Position numbers and translations under genes: made by a program
Origin: Novosphingobium sp. EMRT-2
GTDB taxonomy: Bacteria > Pseudomonadota > Alphaproteobacteria > Sphingomonadales > Sphingomonadaceae
Direction of reading: 5' to 3'
Length of the DNA stretch: 64,000 nucleotides
NCBI RefSeq assembly: GCF_005145025.1
Contig: NZ_CP039697.1
Span: 124,001 to 188,000, forward strand
The notes under the pieces: model-generated
The model's database searches: none
What the model was told of the DNA's origin: nothing
What the model saw: the letters and a program-made list of their open reading frames with translations, nothing else
Shown: positions 1-7,443 of the stretch, in pieces
Layout of the letters: the number at the start of each line of letters is the position of its first letter
How positions within the stretch are numbered: the stretch's first letter is position 1

Positions 1-800
1 GTCTGGCCAATGGCGAAAGCGGGATGACCGCGCACAACCGCTGGCCAGCGCTGTGGGGCGAAGTCAACGCCAAGGGCGTCGCCGGGCGCGGCAGGACCGG
101 CGACGTGATGTTCTTCATGCGATCGGGCGCTGCGGGCGTGCAAAAGCATTGCCCGATGCTGTGGGCCGGGGACCAGGCGGTGGACTTCAGCCGGCATGAC
201 GGGATCGGCACGGTGATCTGCGCCGCGCTCTCAGCCGGTCTGCTGGGCAACGCGCACCATCACAGCGACACCGGCGGCTATACCAGCCTGTTCGATACCA
301 CGCGTTCGCCGGAACTGGCGATGCGCTGGGCGGAAATGGCGGCCTTCACATCGATGATCCGCACGCACGAAGGCAACCGGCCGCGCGCCAATACGCAATA
401 CGACGACAGCCCCGAACTGCTCGCCCATTTCGCGCGGATGACGCGCATCTACGCGCATCTCGCTCCCTATCTGCGCACGGTGTCGCACGAGGCGGCGGAC
501 ACGGGCCTGCCAATCCAGCGCCCGCTGTTCCTGCATTTCGAGGACGATCCGAAAACCTATGCCATCCAGACGGCCTATCTGCTCGGCCCCGACCTGCTGG
601 TCGCGCCGGTGATCGAGCAGGGGAGGCAGGACTGGACCACCTATCTGCCCGCCGGCACCCGCTGGGTGCATGTGTGGAGCGGCGAACAGCATGAAGGGGG
701 ACGGGACGTGACCGTGCCCGCGCCTTTCGGCCAGCCGCCGGTATTCTATCGTGCGGGCGCGGCAGAGGCCGATCTGTTCGGGACTCTGGCCGCGCTCTGA
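1..800 (+). CDS. yihQ: Sulfoquinovosidase-like GH31 glycosidase, C-terminal part
   Basis: Partial gene: the reading frame is open from base 3 and the start lies outside the window. About 265 C-terminal residues of a glycoside hydrolase family 31 enzyme are visible. The segment aligns closely from memory with E. coli YihQ, which releases sulfoquinovose from sulfoquinovosyl glycerides. The acid/base Asp lies in WAGDQ, and the HHSDTGGYT segment keeps the Tyr equivalent to YihQ Tyr508, one of the residues that recognise the sulfonate. The MRTHEGNRP and LLGPDLLVAPV blocks of the GH31 barrel are also present. The nucleophile and the Arg/Trp sulfonate-binding pair would be upstream and cannot be checked here. 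No other sulfoquinovose gene follows downstream, so the rest of any such locus must lie to the left. An alpha-glucosidase or alpha-xylosidase is the alternative, less likely because of the Tyr. Confidence 0.85.
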   Translation, partial: LANGESGMTAHNRWPALWGEVNAKGVAGRGRTGDVMFFMRSGAAGVQKHCPMLWAGDQAVDFSRHDGIGTVICAALSAGLLGNAHHHSDTGGYTSLFDTTRSPELAMRWAEMAAFTSMIRTHEGNRPRANTQYDDSPELLAHFARMTRIYAHLAPYLRTVSHEAADTGLPIQRPLFLHFEDDPKTYAIQTAYLLGPDLLVAPVIEQGRQDWTTYLPAGTRWVHVWSGEQHEGGRDVTVPAPFGQPPVFYRAGAAEADLFGTLAAL

Positions 801-849
801 CTTCATGGAGCTAAAGAGAGCATAGGGGTGCGGATTGCCAAATCCCATC

Positions 850-956
850 CGTTCGTCCTGAGCCTGTCGAAGGACGCGCGCGACGGACGCCCCGCGCGGT
901 AAGCCGCGCCACGATTAAACGATATCGCGCGTCCTTCGACAGGCTCAGGACGAACG
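850..956. repeat. Inverted repeat, 31-bp perfect arms
   Basis: Arms 850-880 and 926-956 are exact reverse complements, separated by 45 bases. Each contains the core GTCCTGAGCCTGTCGAAGGA, an interspersed intergenic palindrome I recognise as common in sphingomonad genomes. It lies in the 269-base gap after the GH31 gene and could form a long hairpin in transcripts of either strand. It may end transcription of the upstream gene, but there is no T-tract. Confidence 0.8.
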
Positions 957-1069
957 GGGTTTCCGTAAGCTCAACGTTCGCAATCGCATCGTGTCCGGAA
1001 AGGCGCGTTCGGCCGGAATGGTGGATTTCCAAACCTTGCAAATCCTCCTCGCCCATCTAAGCTTCTCGG

Positions 1070-1360
1070 GTGTCACTCTACCGCAGATCGTGGCTATTCA
1101 TGCTGTGGACCGTGCTGGTCTTCTTCACCTCAGGTTGGTGGCTTTTCGGTCCTTTCATCAAGTGGGGGCCGTTGGCCGCACTGCCCGGCATGGCCTTTTG
1201 GCTTGCCCATGGTGTTGCGACTGTATGGGTCTTCCGCTGTCCCGAATGCGGATGTTCCGCATTTGCGAGCGGCAAGGGTTGGTTCGCAGTCTACACACTC
1301 TGGCCGCACAAGACGTGCCATAACTGCGGCTTAGATCTCCGCGAGGCAAACGTCCGCTAG
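1070..1360 (+). CDS. Small membrane protein with a zinc-ribbon-like motif
   Basis: A 96-residue ORF starting at GTG. Two hydrophobic segments (about residues 7-28 and 34-54) are followed by two CxxC pairs, CPEC near residue 57 and CHNC near residue 84, with spacing that fits a small zinc ribbon. This ordered pattern argues for a real gene over the overlapping frames. No family is recognised and no function is proposed. A downstream ATG at 1100 would remove the first ten residues without touching the cysteines. It stands alone between the GH31 gene and an unidentified protein. Confidence 0.55.
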   Translation: MSLYRRSWLFMLWTVLVFFTSGWWLFGPFIKWGPLAALPGMAFWLAHGVATVWVFRCPECGCSAFASGKGWFAVYTLWPHKTCHNCGLDLREANVR

Positions 1361-1456
1361 ATTGTCGAATCCGGAAAGACCGTTCTTAAAAAAAGCGTCG
1401 GATAGCGGCCGGGCCGTCCGAGCCGAAGTCTGTGCAAGCCGCTAAAGTACCAACAA

Positions 1457-1490
1457 TGTCACTTTACCAAGGCGCTCGGGTAAAGTGACA
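1457..1490. promoter_or_regulatory. Perfect 12-bp inverted repeat upstream of the next gene
   Basis: TGTCACTTTACC (1457-1468) and GGTAAAGTGACA (1479-1490) are exact inverted copies 10 bases apart. The position, 64-97 bases before the preferred start of the following gene, suits an operator for a dimeric regulator. The binding protein is unknown; the downstream gene product itself is a candidate. Confidence 0.5.
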
Positions 1491-1553
1491 CAGATGGAAA
1501 AAGTGCGGGGATCACAAAACACCTGCACTTTCACGATTCACACGGAGTCCGCT

Positions 1554-2129
1554 TTGTGCTTGATTCGTTCCATGTTGGAATTGCCTTTCAGTTCGCTGCC
1601 CCGGCCCGTTGCCGCCGCCACCGAGCGGTCGCTTGATCTGCCCGGTATAATGCGCGCCATCGCGGATCATTCGGCCCGGCCGCGCTACACGTTCATGGTG
1701 CTGGACCTGATCGCCCGCGCTGCGGGGAGGGGCGGGGCGGCCGGCCCTTATGTGCGCGAGGGGGAGCAGCTCGTGCCGATCCGCGAATGGTTGTCCGCCG
1801 CGATCGCGCCCACCGCCGCACGGCACCATTATCGCCGTGTCACGGTGGGGAAGGTGCGCAAGGCGCTGGAGGAGCAAGGGCAGTTGCCCGACGACGCGGC
1901 GGCGTGCGAACGCATGGTGGAGGAGGAAATCGCCAACCGTCTGCGCGCGTCGGGGATGACCGCGGTCAGCCGCGCGGTGTCGGAACTGGTCAAGGCGGGC
2001 CTCGTCAAACGGCACTACCAGGGGTATCGCGTCGATCACGAAAACCGCGGCGCGCAGCGGCTGGCGGTCTATACCGTGCCGCCGTTCGTGCGCGCGGTGC
2101 TCGATCGGGGCTATGCGGTTCAGCCCTGA
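1554..2129 (+). CDS. Uncharacterised protein, possible winged-helix DNA-binding fold
   Basis: About 191 residues with no family I can name. The C-terminal half (a stretch of acidic and basic helices, then AVSRAVSELVKAGLVKRHYQGYRVDHENRG) reads like the recognition helix and wing of a winged-helix domain, ending in a strand-like AVYTV segment. The start is uncertain: TTG at 1554 has a GGAG six bases upstream, while ATG 1572, ATG 1494 and GTG 1485 are in frame. GTG 1485 would lie inside the upstream inverted repeat. The 3' end overlaps the convergent TetR gene by 10 bases. A regulator or replication-type DNA-binding protein is possible but unproven. Confidence 0.5.
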   Translation: MCLIRSMLELPFSSLPRPVAAATERSLDLPGIMRAIADHSARPRYTFMVLDLIARAAGRGGAAGPYVREGEQLVPIREWLSAAIAPTAARHHYRRVTVGKVRKALEEQGQLPDDAAACERMVEEEIANRLRASGMTAVSRAVSELVKAGLVKRHYQGYRVDHENRGAQRLAVYTVPPFVRAVLDRGYAVQP

Positions 2130-2761
2130 TCGCGCGTAATGCCCAGCGCGCCCTTGAGCATTGCCGCCAGATGCTGGCGGATCAGGCCGCTCTCCATGTC
2201 GGTTCCCATCGCTGCCTCGATCGCCAGCCCGGCCTGAAGGCTGCCCACCACATAGGCCGCGGTGCGGCTATCCAGTAAGGCACTGATTTCGCCGGCGGCC
2301 TGGCCTGCCGCGATCATGCCTTGCAGCCGTTCCGCATAGCGGTCCTGCACCTCCTGAAATACCGCCCGCGTTTCCAGGCGGTTGGCCAGCATGGCGCTGA
2401 ACAGCACGAAGTAGGCGCGCACGGAGGTGTCGGTGAACATCAGGTCCGTGAACCGGTCGATCATCGTCAGCAACCGGTCCAGCGGGCCGGGTACGTCGGC
2501 CACGGCCGTGTCGAGCTGGGCGTGAACATGATCGGACACGCGCCGGATGACGGCTTCGATCAGGCCATCCTTCGATCCGTACTTGCGGCTGGCGAGCGCG
2601 CGGCTGAAGCCGGCCCGATCGCCCACGCGTTCCAGCGTGGCGGCCGTGTAGCCGTCCTCGGCGATGATCGCCGCTGCCGCCTCCAGCAGGCGGTTTTCCG
2701 AATCCTCGCTGCGTTCGCGCTGCGTCCGGCGCGCGGGACGTTCCACGTCGTATTTCTCCAA
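2120..2761 (-). CDS. TetR family transcriptional regulator
   Basis: A 213-residue protein. The N-terminal helix-turn-helix (about residues 18-65, AAAIIAEDGYTAATLERVGDRAG then SRALASRKYGSKDGLI) is of TetR type, followed by an all-helical ligand-binding domain. The start is TTG with GTG at codon 6 as an alternative. It diverges from the P450-rubredoxin pair, and a palindrome lies just ahead of its start, so it probably represses itself and the P450 unit and responds to the P450 substrate or a related compound. That link is inferred from position. Confidence 0.85.
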   Translation of the reverse strand: MEKYDVERPARRTQRERSEDSENRLLEAAAAIIAEDGYTAATLERVGDRAGFSRALASRKYGSKDGLIEAVIRRVSDHVHAQLDTAVADVPGPLDRLLTMIDRFTDLMFTDTSVRAYFVLFSAMLANRLETRAVFQEVQDRYAERLQGMIAAGQAAGEISALLDSRTAAYVVGSLQAGLAIEAAMGTDMESGLIRQHLAAMLKGALGITRDQG

Positions 2762-2766
2762 TTTAT

Positions 2767-2780
2767 TTGTTGACCAACAA
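2767..2780. promoter_or_regulatory. Candidate TetR operator
   Basis: TTGTTG-AC-CAACAA is a perfect 6+2+6 palindrome in the 96-base divergent interval between the TetR gene and the P450 gene, six bases upstream of the TetR start. A partial third CAACA follows at once. Size and position match autoregulatory TetR sites. Confidence 0.45.
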
Positions 2781-2857
2781 CCAACATAAAAATAGCTTTC
2801 CGGTCAAGATATACGAGTCTCCGCCCGGATGCGGAAAGGCAAGAGGAGAGGGTAGCC

Positions 2858-4129
2858 ATGGCGCTGGAACAGACGCTCGCGGAAACGGTCATCAACGCGC
2901 AGGCCTATGCCGATGGCGACAGGGTGGACGATGCGTTCCGGCGTATCCGCGCCGAAGCGCCGCTCGACGTGGCGGAACTGGAAGGCTTCGATCCGTTCTG
3001 GGTGGTCAGCCGCCATGCCGACATCAAGGATATCGAGCGCCAGCCTGAGCTGTTCCACAACGGCGATCGGTCAACTTTCATGTCCAGCCGCGAGAACGAG
3101 GCCAAGGTCAAGGCACTGACCGGCGGCGATCCCAACCTGATCCGCAGCCTCGTTTCCCTGGACGGGCAGGAGCACAAGGACCTGCGCGGTATCCTATTTC
3201 CGCACCTGACGCCCCGCGCGATCCGCCCTCTGGAGGAACAGGTCCGCAAGATCGCGCGCGAATTCGTCGATCACATGCTGGCGAAGGGCAGCGAATGCGA
3301 TTTCGCGATGGATGTCGCCTTCCTCTATCCTCTGCGCGTGATCATGACCGTGCTGGGCGTGCCGCAGGAAGACGAGCCGTTCATGCTCAAGCTGACGCAG
3401 GAGCTGTTCTCGAACGCCGATCCCGAATTGAACCGTGCTGGCAAGGAGCAGACGCCGGAGGAAATTCTCAAGTCGCTGTGGGAAACCACGATGGAGCTGG
3501 AAGCCTATTTCGGCGCCGTGACCAAGCGTTTCCGCGAAAACCCCAGCACCGAAGTCAACAGCCTGATCGCCAACGCCAAAGTGAACGGCGAATACCTCAA
3601 CCATCGGCAGATCATGGGCTATTACATCATCGCCGCCACGGCGGGGCATGACACCACCTCCAACACCACGGCGGGGGCGATGTGGGCGCTGGCCGAACGG
3701 CCGGAACTTCTGGGACAATTGCAGACCGATCCTTCGCTCATTTCGGCCTTCGTCGAGGAATCGATCCGCTGGGTCGTGCCCGTCAAGCACTTCATGCGGT
3801 CGGCCGTGGCGGATTGCGAGATCGGCGGGAAACGGATCGCGGCGGGCGACTGGCTGATGCTGTGCTACCAGTCCGGCAACCGCGACGAGACGGTGTTCGA
3901 CACCCCCTTCGATTTCCGGCTGGACCGTGGCACCAACCCGCAGATCGCCTTCGGTTATGGCGTCCACGTCTGTCTGGGCCAGCACCTCGCGCGGATGGAA
4001 ATGCGCATCCTGTGGGAAGAGCTGTTCACGCGACTGAAGTCGGTGGAACTGGCGGGCGTGCCTTCGCGCACGATTTCCAATTTCGTGTGCGGGCCAAAGC
4101 ACGTGCCGATCCGCTTCACCGCGCAGTAA
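2858..4129 (+). CDS. Cytochrome P450 (CYP108-like)
   Basis: A soluble bacterial class P450 of 423 residues. The oxygen-activating I-helix motif AGHDTT is near residue 261, the ExxR motif (EESIR) near 299 and the haem-binding loop FGYGVHVCLG with Cys near 371. The C-terminal text NFVCGPKHVPIRF recalls CYP108 (P450terp and the Novosphingobium CYP108D1), so a terpene or aromatic substrate is possible; this subfamily call is from memory and tentative. The ATG has AAGAGGAGAGG upstream. The rubredoxin gene starts 15 bases after the stop and is the likely electron donor. Probably controlled by the divergent TetR. Confidence 0.92.
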   Translation: MALEQTLAETVINAQAYADGDRVDDAFRRIRAEAPLDVAELEGFDPFWVVSRHADIKDIERQPELFHNGDRSTFMSSRENEAKVKALTGGDPNLIRSLVSLDGQEHKDLRGILFPHLTPRAIRPLEEQVRKIAREFVDHMLAKGSECDFAMDVAFLYPLRVIMTVLGVPQEDEPFMLKLTQELFSNADPELNRAGKEQTPEEILKSLWETTMELEAYFGAVTKRFRENPSTEVNSLIANAKVNGEYLNHRQIMGYYIIAATAGHDTTSNTTAGAMWALAERPELLGQLQTDPSLISAFVEESIRWVVPVKHFMRSAVADCEIGGKRIAAGDWLMLCYQSGNRDETVFDTPFDFRLDRGTNPQIAFGYGVHVCLGQHLARMEMRILWEELFTRLKSVELAGVPSRTISNFVCGPKHVPIRFTAQ

Positions 4130-4144
4130 GGGACGGGCAGGCGT

Positions 4145-4324
4145 ATGGGCACCCCTTCACGCCGCTGGCGCTGCCGGAGCTGCGGGTACATCTACGACGA
4201 GGCGCTGGGCCTTCCCGAACAGGACATCGCGCCCGGCACACGGTTCGAGGATGTGCCGGAGGATGCGTTCTACTGCCCCGACTGCGGCACCGAGAAGCAG
4301 GACTTCGAATTGATGGATTACTGA
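4145..4324 (+). CDS. Rubredoxin
   Basis: A 59-residue ORF beginning MGTPSRRWRCRSCGYIYDEA. Two CxxC pairs (Cys10/Cys13 and Cys44/Cys47, the latter in YCPDCG) form the one-iron FeCys4 site. The segments GYIYDEALG and PGTRFEDVPEDAFYCPDCG are classic rubredoxin; the usual Trp before the second pair is replaced by Phe. It follows the P450 gene by 15 bases, so it is most likely cotranscribed and shuttles electrons from a reductase to this P450. No reductase gene is nearby. The gene is short enough to escape length cut-offs. Confidence 0.93.
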   Translation: MGTPSRRWRCRSCGYIYDEALGLPEQDIAPGTRFEDVPEDAFYCPDCGTEKQDFELMDY

Positions 4325-4365
4325 GGCGGGGCATCGCTCCCGCTCGGGCGTGCCAAGGATTACCC

Positions 4366-5271
4366 TCACGTATTCTGCGGAATCCTCGCCCGCAGGCGTG
4401 GCGCGGCGAAATCCCAAAACGCGCGCAGCTTCAAGGGCAGGATCGCCTGACCGGTGTGGACCAGGTGAACCGGCGAAGGTTCCGGCTCGAACGAGCCCAG
4501 GAGGCGCACCAGCTGCCCGGCCTCTATCGCCTCGCGCACCTGATAGCTCAGCAGCCGGATGATCCCCAGCGCGCCGCACGCCGACGCGATCGCCGCTTCG
4601 GCCGAATTGACCGAGAGGCGGGGCTTTACCGTCACGGCCTGAGCATCCTTGCCCCGGCCAAAGCGCCACACGTTCGTTCCGTATATGCCGTCGAACAGCA
4701 CACAATCGTGCTGAGATACCTCCTCGGGCGCGATCGGCGCGCCTCGCGCGGCGATGTAGGCAGGGCTGGCGCACACACGCCAGACGACTTCGCCCAGCCG
4801 CGTCGCCACCATCGTGCTGTCGGGCAGCGCGCCGATGCGCACGGCGGCATCGACGCGGTCGTCGATCAGGTTGACCACATAGTCGGCCAGCACCAGCCGC
4901 ACATCGATTTCGGGATAAGCCTGCAGGAATTCGCGCACCACGGGTTCGACATGGAGCCGCCCGAACATCAGCGGGGCGGTGATGGTCAGGTGCCCGCGCG
5001 GCGCGCGGTATTCGCCCATGGCCAGGCGCTCCGCTTCCTCGACGTCATCGAGAATGCGGCGGGCGCTGGCGACGTAATGCGCCCCGGCCTCGGTAAGCTG
5101 CAACCGCCGCGTCGTGCGTACCACCAGACGCGTGCCGAGATGGCTTTCCAGATCGGAAATCTTGCGGCTGACCGTGGCCAGCGGCATGCCGAGGGCGCGG
5201 GACGCGGCGGTCAGGCTCCCGCCTTCGATGGCGGCCAGCAGCGTTCGCATGGCATCGAACCGGTCCATCAA
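4366..5271 (-). CDS. LysR family transcriptional regulator
   Basis: 301 residues: an N-terminal winged helix-turn-helix (residues about 5-62, LLAAIEGGSLTAASRALGMPLATVSRKISDLE) and a periplasmic-binding-protein-like effector domain. The sequence style matches the large DhcR/DmlR-like group common in Proteobacteria. It diverges from the exported alpha/beta-hydrolase gene; a dyad in the 91-base interval probably serves as its binding site. Effector unknown. Confidence 0.9.
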   Translation of the reverse strand: MMDRFDAMRTLLAAIEGGSLTAASRALGMPLATVSRKISDLESHLGTRLVVRTTRRLQLTEAGAHYVASARRILDDVEEAERLAMGEYRAPRGHLTITAPLMFGRLHVEPVVREFLQAYPEIDVRLVLADYVVNLIDDRVDAAVRIGALPDSTMVATRLGEVVWRVCASPAYIAARGAPIAPEEVSQHDCVLFDGIYGTNVWRFGRGKDAQAVTVKPRLSVNSAEAAIASACGALGIIRLLSYQVREAIEAGQLVRLLGSFEPEPSPVHLVHTGQAILPLKLRAFWDFAAPRLRARIPQNT

Positions 5272-5281
5272 ACTCTTCCAT

Positions 5282-5306
5282 AATTCAGAACAATGCTTCC
5301 TGAATT
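5282..5306. promoter_or_regulatory. Candidate LysR-type operator
   Basis: AATTCAG (5282-5288) and CTGAATT (5300-5306) are exact inverted copies 11 bases apart, the spacing expected of a LysR box (T-N11-A). It lies 10 bases upstream of the LysR start and about 70 bases upstream of the divergent hydrolase gene. Confidence 0.5.
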
Positions 5307-5374
5307 GGCAGGATACTCCATCACATCGGGATTACCTAGATCATTCCCATCCCCCCTAGCCGATGAGGAATTCC

Positions 5375-6394
5375 ATGTCTGATACTTCCCCTACAGCGTC
5401 CCGGATCGCCGGACGCATCGCTGGCGTCGCACTGACCGGCGCGGTTGCCGTGGCCGGCCTTGCCGTGCCCGCGCTGGCCGCCGGAACGCTCGAACACCCG
5501 ATTACCACCGTCGCCGATCCGGCACAGGTACGCTATGGCACGGTCCCCGTGGACGGGCTGAACATCGCTTACCGCGAAGCCGGAGACGCCAGCCTTCCCA
5601 AGCTGGTTCTGCTGCATGGCTGGCCGTCGTCCTCGCACCAGTTCCGCGATATGATCCCGCTGCTGGCACGCCGCTTCCATGTGATAGCTCCCGACTACCA
5701 GGGCTTCGGCAACAGCGACGCCCCCGATCCCGCGAGCTATGCCTACTCGTTCGAGGGCATTTCCCGCACGATCGAAAAGTTCCTGGCGGCCAAGGGCTTC
5801 GATCACTACGGCCTGTTCGTGCAGGATTATGGCGGCCCGGTGGGCTTCCGCATCGTGGCGCGCAATCCGGTCGCGCTGGACTGGCTGGTCGTCCAGAACT
5901 CCAACGCCTACGAGGAAGGCTTCTCGCCCGCGTGGGACGGCTTCCGCAATGCGCTGTGGGTCAACCGCAACGCCGACACCGAAAAGCCGCTGGCCGCGTT
6001 CAACACGCCGGAGGGGGTCAAGGGCGTCTATCTTGCCGGCGCGGGCCACCCGGAACTGGTCAGTCCCGATGCCTGGCTCAGCGACAGCGCCTTCGTCGCC
6101 CGCCCCAACAACCTGCGCATCCAGCTCGACCTGTTCTACGATTACCGGACGAACCCGCCGCTCTACCCGGCGTGGCAGAAGCTGCTGCGCGATCGCCAGC
6201 CGAAGACGGTGATCTTCTGGGGCCAGCACGATCCGTTCTTCCTGCCTGCCGGCGGCGAAGCCTTCCTGCGCGATTTGCCCAAGGCGGAAATGCACCGGCT
6301 GAACGCGGGGCATTTCGCGACCGAGGACAACCTTCCCTACATCGTGGGGCACATGATCGATTTTTACGATCGGCAGGTGGCCAAGGCCCGCTGA
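5375..6394 (+). CDS. Exported alpha/beta hydrolase, epoxide hydrolase / haloalkane dehalogenase-like
   Basis: 339 residues from ATG 5375, which has GAGGAA upstream; an in-frame ATG at 5363 lacks this. An N-terminal hydrophobic segment ending PALAA is a signal peptide, so the enzyme should act outside the cytoplasm. The core shows HGWPSSSHQF near residue 80 (oxyanion HGxP), the nucleophile in VQDYGGP (Asp near 150), the acid in GQHDPF (Asp near 285) and the base in AGHFATED (His near 311). An Asp nucleophile is typical of epoxide hydrolases and haloalkane dehalogenases, not of Ser esterases. HGxP leans to epoxide hydrolase, but cap-domain Tyr residues cannot be assigned by eye. A HAD-family gene follows 89 bases downstream. 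Confidence 0.8.
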   Translation: MSDTSPTASRIAGRIAGVALTGAVAVAGLAVPALAAGTLEHPITTVADPAQVRYGTVPVDGLNIAYREAGDASLPKLVLLHGWPSSSHQFRDMIPLLARRFHVIAPDYQGFGNSDAPDPASYAYSFEGISRTIEKFLAAKGFDHYGLFVQDYGGPVGFRIVARNPVALDWLVVQNSNAYEEGFSPAWDGFRNALWVNRNADTEKPLAAFNTPEGVKGVYLAGAGHPELVSPDAWLSDSAFVARPNNLRIQLDLFYDYRTNPPLYPAWQKLLRDRQPKTVIFWGQHDPFFLPAGGEAFLRDLPKAEMHRLNAGHFATEDNLPYIVGHMIDFYDRQVAKAR

Positions 6395-6402
6395 GGGATC
6401 GT

Positions 6403-6451
6403 CCGGCCTTCGGGCCGGTGGCAGCCGGTGCTTCCCCTCCGCACCGGCTGC
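6403..6451 (+). terminator. Two consecutive hairpins between hydrolase and HAD genes
   Basis: CCGGCC-TTCG-GGCCGG (6403-6418) forms a stem with a stable UUCG tetraloop. It is followed by a perfect 11-bp stem, GCAGCCGGTGC (6421-6431) with GCACCGGCTGC (6441-6451), around a 9-base loop. There is no T-tract, so they may protect or attenuate an intercistronic message and need not terminate fully. Confidence 0.5.
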
Positions 6452-6483
6452 CCTGTTCCATGCGGAGCGGAGCAGGTCCCGAG

Positions 6484-7278
6484 ATGAGCGATTTCCAACG
6501 GTTTCCGAAGCGCCGCCATTTCCTGAGCCTGGCGCTTGGCGGCATGGCCGCCTTTTCCGCCGTGCGCAAGGCCGTCGCATCCCCCTTGCGAGCCGTGGCG
6601 AAGGACGAGGCGCGGCCGATCCGTGCCCTTGCGTTCGATGGCTTCACGATATTCGACCCGCGCGCCGTCTCCGCGGCGGTGGTGTCGGCCGTGCCGGACC
6701 GGGGCGCGGCTTTGGCTGGAGCATGGACGAACAAGCTATTCGCGCTGTCATGGCTGGAAACGGCGGCGGGCCGCTACAGCGGGTTCGGGCGGTTGGCCGA
6801 TGCCGCGCTGGATTTCAGCGCGCAGGCCATGGGCATCGCGCTGACGCCCGCGATCCGGCGCGATCTGGTGGCGGTGTTCGGGCAGCTTCCGGCCTGGCCC
6901 GATGCCGCAGCCGCGCTTGAACGGTGGCGCAGCGCCGGCATCCGTCTTGCCTTCCTGTCCAATCTCGAAGCCGACGTGCTGATCGCGAACACGCGCCGGA
7001 ACGGATTGGGCGGTCTGTTCGAGACGCCATTGAGCACCGACCGGGTCCGGGCATTCAAGCCATCGCCCTGCGCCTATGCGATGGGGCCGGCGCATTTCGG
7101 CCTGACGATGCAGGAGATCGGCTTCGTCGCGTTCGGAGGGTGGGATGCCTTGGGCGCACGCTGGTTCGGCTACCGCACCGCCTGGATCAACCGCCTTGGC
7201 GTGCCGGAGGAAACGCTCTCGCCGCATCCCGACAGCGCCGGACCCGATCTGGCGGCCGTCGACCGGCTGCTCCGATAA
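6484..7278 (+). CDS. Tat-exported HAD-family protein (haloacid dehalogenase type II-like)
   Basis: 264 residues from ATG 6484. The N-terminus KRRHFLSLALGG is a twin-arginine signal, unusual because L-2-haloacid dehalogenases are cytoplasmic. HAD motifs: Asp52 in AFDGFTIFD, Ser159 in FLSN, Lys192 in FKPSP and Asp221 in GGWDALGA. Compared with canonical type II enzymes, the nucleophile loop is one residue short, the halide-binding Arg appears to be Thr (AWTNKLF where WRxKQL is usual), and the SSNAWD motif reads AFGGWD. Dehalogenase activity is therefore doubtful; another hydrolase or phosphatase function is possible. Likely cotranscribed with the exported alpha/beta hydrolase upstream. Confidence 0.75.
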   Translation: MSDFQRFPKRRHFLSLALGGMAAFSAVRKAVASPLRAVAKDEARPIRALAFDGFTIFDPRAVSAAVVSAVPDRGAALAGAWTNKLFALSWLETAAGRYSGFGRLADAALDFSAQAMGIALTPAIRRDLVAVFGQLPAWPDAAAALERWRSAGIRLAFLSNLEADVLIANTRRNGLGGLFETPLSTDRVRAFKPSPCAYAMGPAHFGLTMQEIGFVAFGGWDALGARWFGYRTAWINRLGVPEETLSPHPDSAGPDLAAVDRLLR

Positions 7279-7290
7279 GGGGCTTCCGCT

Positions 7291-7326
7291 TGTGAAAAAA
7301 GAAAGGCCAGCACGAAGGCTGGCCTT
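7291..7326 (-). terminator. Rho-independent terminator of the minus-strand P450 gene
   Basis: AAGGCCAGC (7303-7311) pairs with GCTGGCCTT (7318-7326) around a 6-base loop. Read on the minus strand, the stem runs straight into a T-rich tract (complement of GAAAAAAGAA, 7294-7303), giving a standard terminator about 120 bases after the P450 stop codon. Confidence 0.7.
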
Positions 7327-7443
7327 GGAAAGTTTGGGAGAGGATGCCTGAAAGGCCTGTTCTCTAAAGCGGTCTGACCACCTTCCTGCAAGTGCGAAGA
7401 ACGGGGTTCGGCTTGCATGAATTGCAAGTTGCCGACGACGGCG

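Noticed and set aside
991..1323. 110-codon ORF overlapping the zinc-ribbon protein gene
   Set aside because: Different frame, no motif; the 1070-1360 frame has ordered membrane segments and CxxC pairs.
5932..6483. N-terminal extension of the HAD gene frame
   Set aside because: The open frame before ATG 6484 overlaps the hydrolase gene; the Tat signal begins at 6484.
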